DNA from: Heyndrickxia sporothermodurans
GTDB lineage: Bacteria > Bacillota > Bacilli > Bacillales > Bacillaceae_C
DNA length: 64,000 bases
Assembly (NCBI GenBank): GCA_018333075.1
Contig: BORH01000001.1
Span: 310,001 to 374,000 of the forward strand
Reading direction: 5' to 3'
Position numbers and translations under genes: made by a program. Every line of letters starts with the position of its first letter. Positions within the stretch are counted from its first letter, which is position 1. Shown one piece after another: positions 63,728-64,000 of this stretch. The notes beneath the pieces are model-generated. The model was not told where the DNA came from. It saw only the letters and a program-made list of their open reading frames with translations, and made no database searches.

Positions 63728-64000
63728 TTATTCATCCGAAATAAAGGAATCTCGAACTCGCTTCCAAAAAGGAAATGGCCTAAACCTTGCAAATCGAATC
63801 TTTTCGTCCGCAACCCGAAATTGGATGGACTTCACATCTTTATGTAAAAGTGTTAGATGATCGATCGTTATCATAAAATCTTGTTCCCTAACAGGCTTTA
63901 ACGTACAAGTATGATGTCCAGGAAAAATTAACGGAGAACCAATTGTTCGAAAGACCTTATTGTTAATAGACGCCATTTCTGCTAATTGTATCGCCTGTAA
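63728..64000 (-). CDS. nadK: NAD kinase, C-terminal part (gene runs off the window)
   Basis: The frame is open to the window edge and the visible 90 residues match the end of NAD kinase (PpnK): [20 protein letters not shown], then [18 protein letters not shown] and [18 protein letters not shown]. The residues upstream of the internal Met continue the family sequence (LQAIQLAE). NAD kinase makes NADP+. It precedes the RluA-family gene as in B. subtilis (yjbN-yjbO). Confidence 0.9.
   Translation of the reverse strand, partial: LQAIQLAEMASINNKVFRTIGSPLIFPGHHTCTLKPVREQDFMITIDHLTLLHKDVKSIQFRVADEKIRFARFRPFPFWKRVRDSFISDE

Noticed and set aside
1-64000. Prophage, IS element or CRISPR array
   Set aside because: No transposase, integrase, phage structural gene or regularly spaced repeats were seen in either strand.

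Overview
The window is chromosomal DNA of a low-GC, endospore-forming member of the Bacillaceae. This follows from the AT-rich sequence, strong GGAGG-type ribosome sites with many TTG/GTG starts, and sporulation genes such as spo0E, an alpha/beta SASP, cotD/cotZ/cotO, spoVIF and spoVAC-AD-AE. Much of the gene order matches, from memory, the B. subtilis ykv/ykr/yko and yjb/yjc regions. No replicon origin, CRISPR array, complete insertion sequence or prophage was seen.

Layout. 1-12.5 kb: end of an M3 peptidase gene, mhqR/kinD-like pair, spo0E, a second sporulation-type kinase, a B12-binding radical SAM enzyme, ktrD, sspD, rsgI-sigI, and a TerC-family transporter behind a yybP-ykoY (Mn2+) riboswitch. 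12.5-23.2 kb: a membrane gene with an unlisted 49-aa partner, an NhaC-type antiporter behind a T-box leader with a readable Tyr (UAC) specifier, prfC, two peptidases, OsmC and an oxidoreductase. There is also a 135-bp long-hairpin element at 19.2 kb. 23.2-30 kb: a low-density stretch of tiny genes (28-56 aa, several hydrophobic), menA, cotD, a DUF1540 gene, a K+ channel whose start is frameshifted, tRNA-Val(GAC), and fragments that look like decayed genes. 30-38 kb: yjcH-yjcG-yjcF, csaA, spoVIF, a yjcZ-type gene, a yhcN-spoVAC-spoVAD-spoVAE operon, yjcA, cotZ and cotO.

38.2-57.3 kb is the unusual part. In B. subtilis cotO lies next to fabI; here about 20 kb is inserted between them. The insert carries amide-bond-forming enzymes: two paralogous ATP-grasp proteins, three YheC/YheD-type ATP-grasp proteins (one an internal tandem duplication), two paralogous MurF-like ligases, and one 721-aa protein that fuses a YheC/D ATP-grasp domain to a Mur ligase, an arrangement resembling cyanophycin synthetase. 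Among them lie a JAMM metallopeptidase coupled to a coiled-coil protein, a duplicated pair of small Cys-containing beta-rich proteins with a duplicated upstream element, and several small probable spore-surface proteins. I infer a spore-envelope peptide or protein-modification system; substrate and product are unknown.

57.3-64 kb: a secreted protein with one intact and one catalytically dead NlpC/P60 domain, fabI behind a perfect FapR-type palindrome, a CPA2 antiporter, prpE, an RluA-family pseudouridine synthase and the 3' end of the NAD kinase gene, again in the B. subtilis yjb order.
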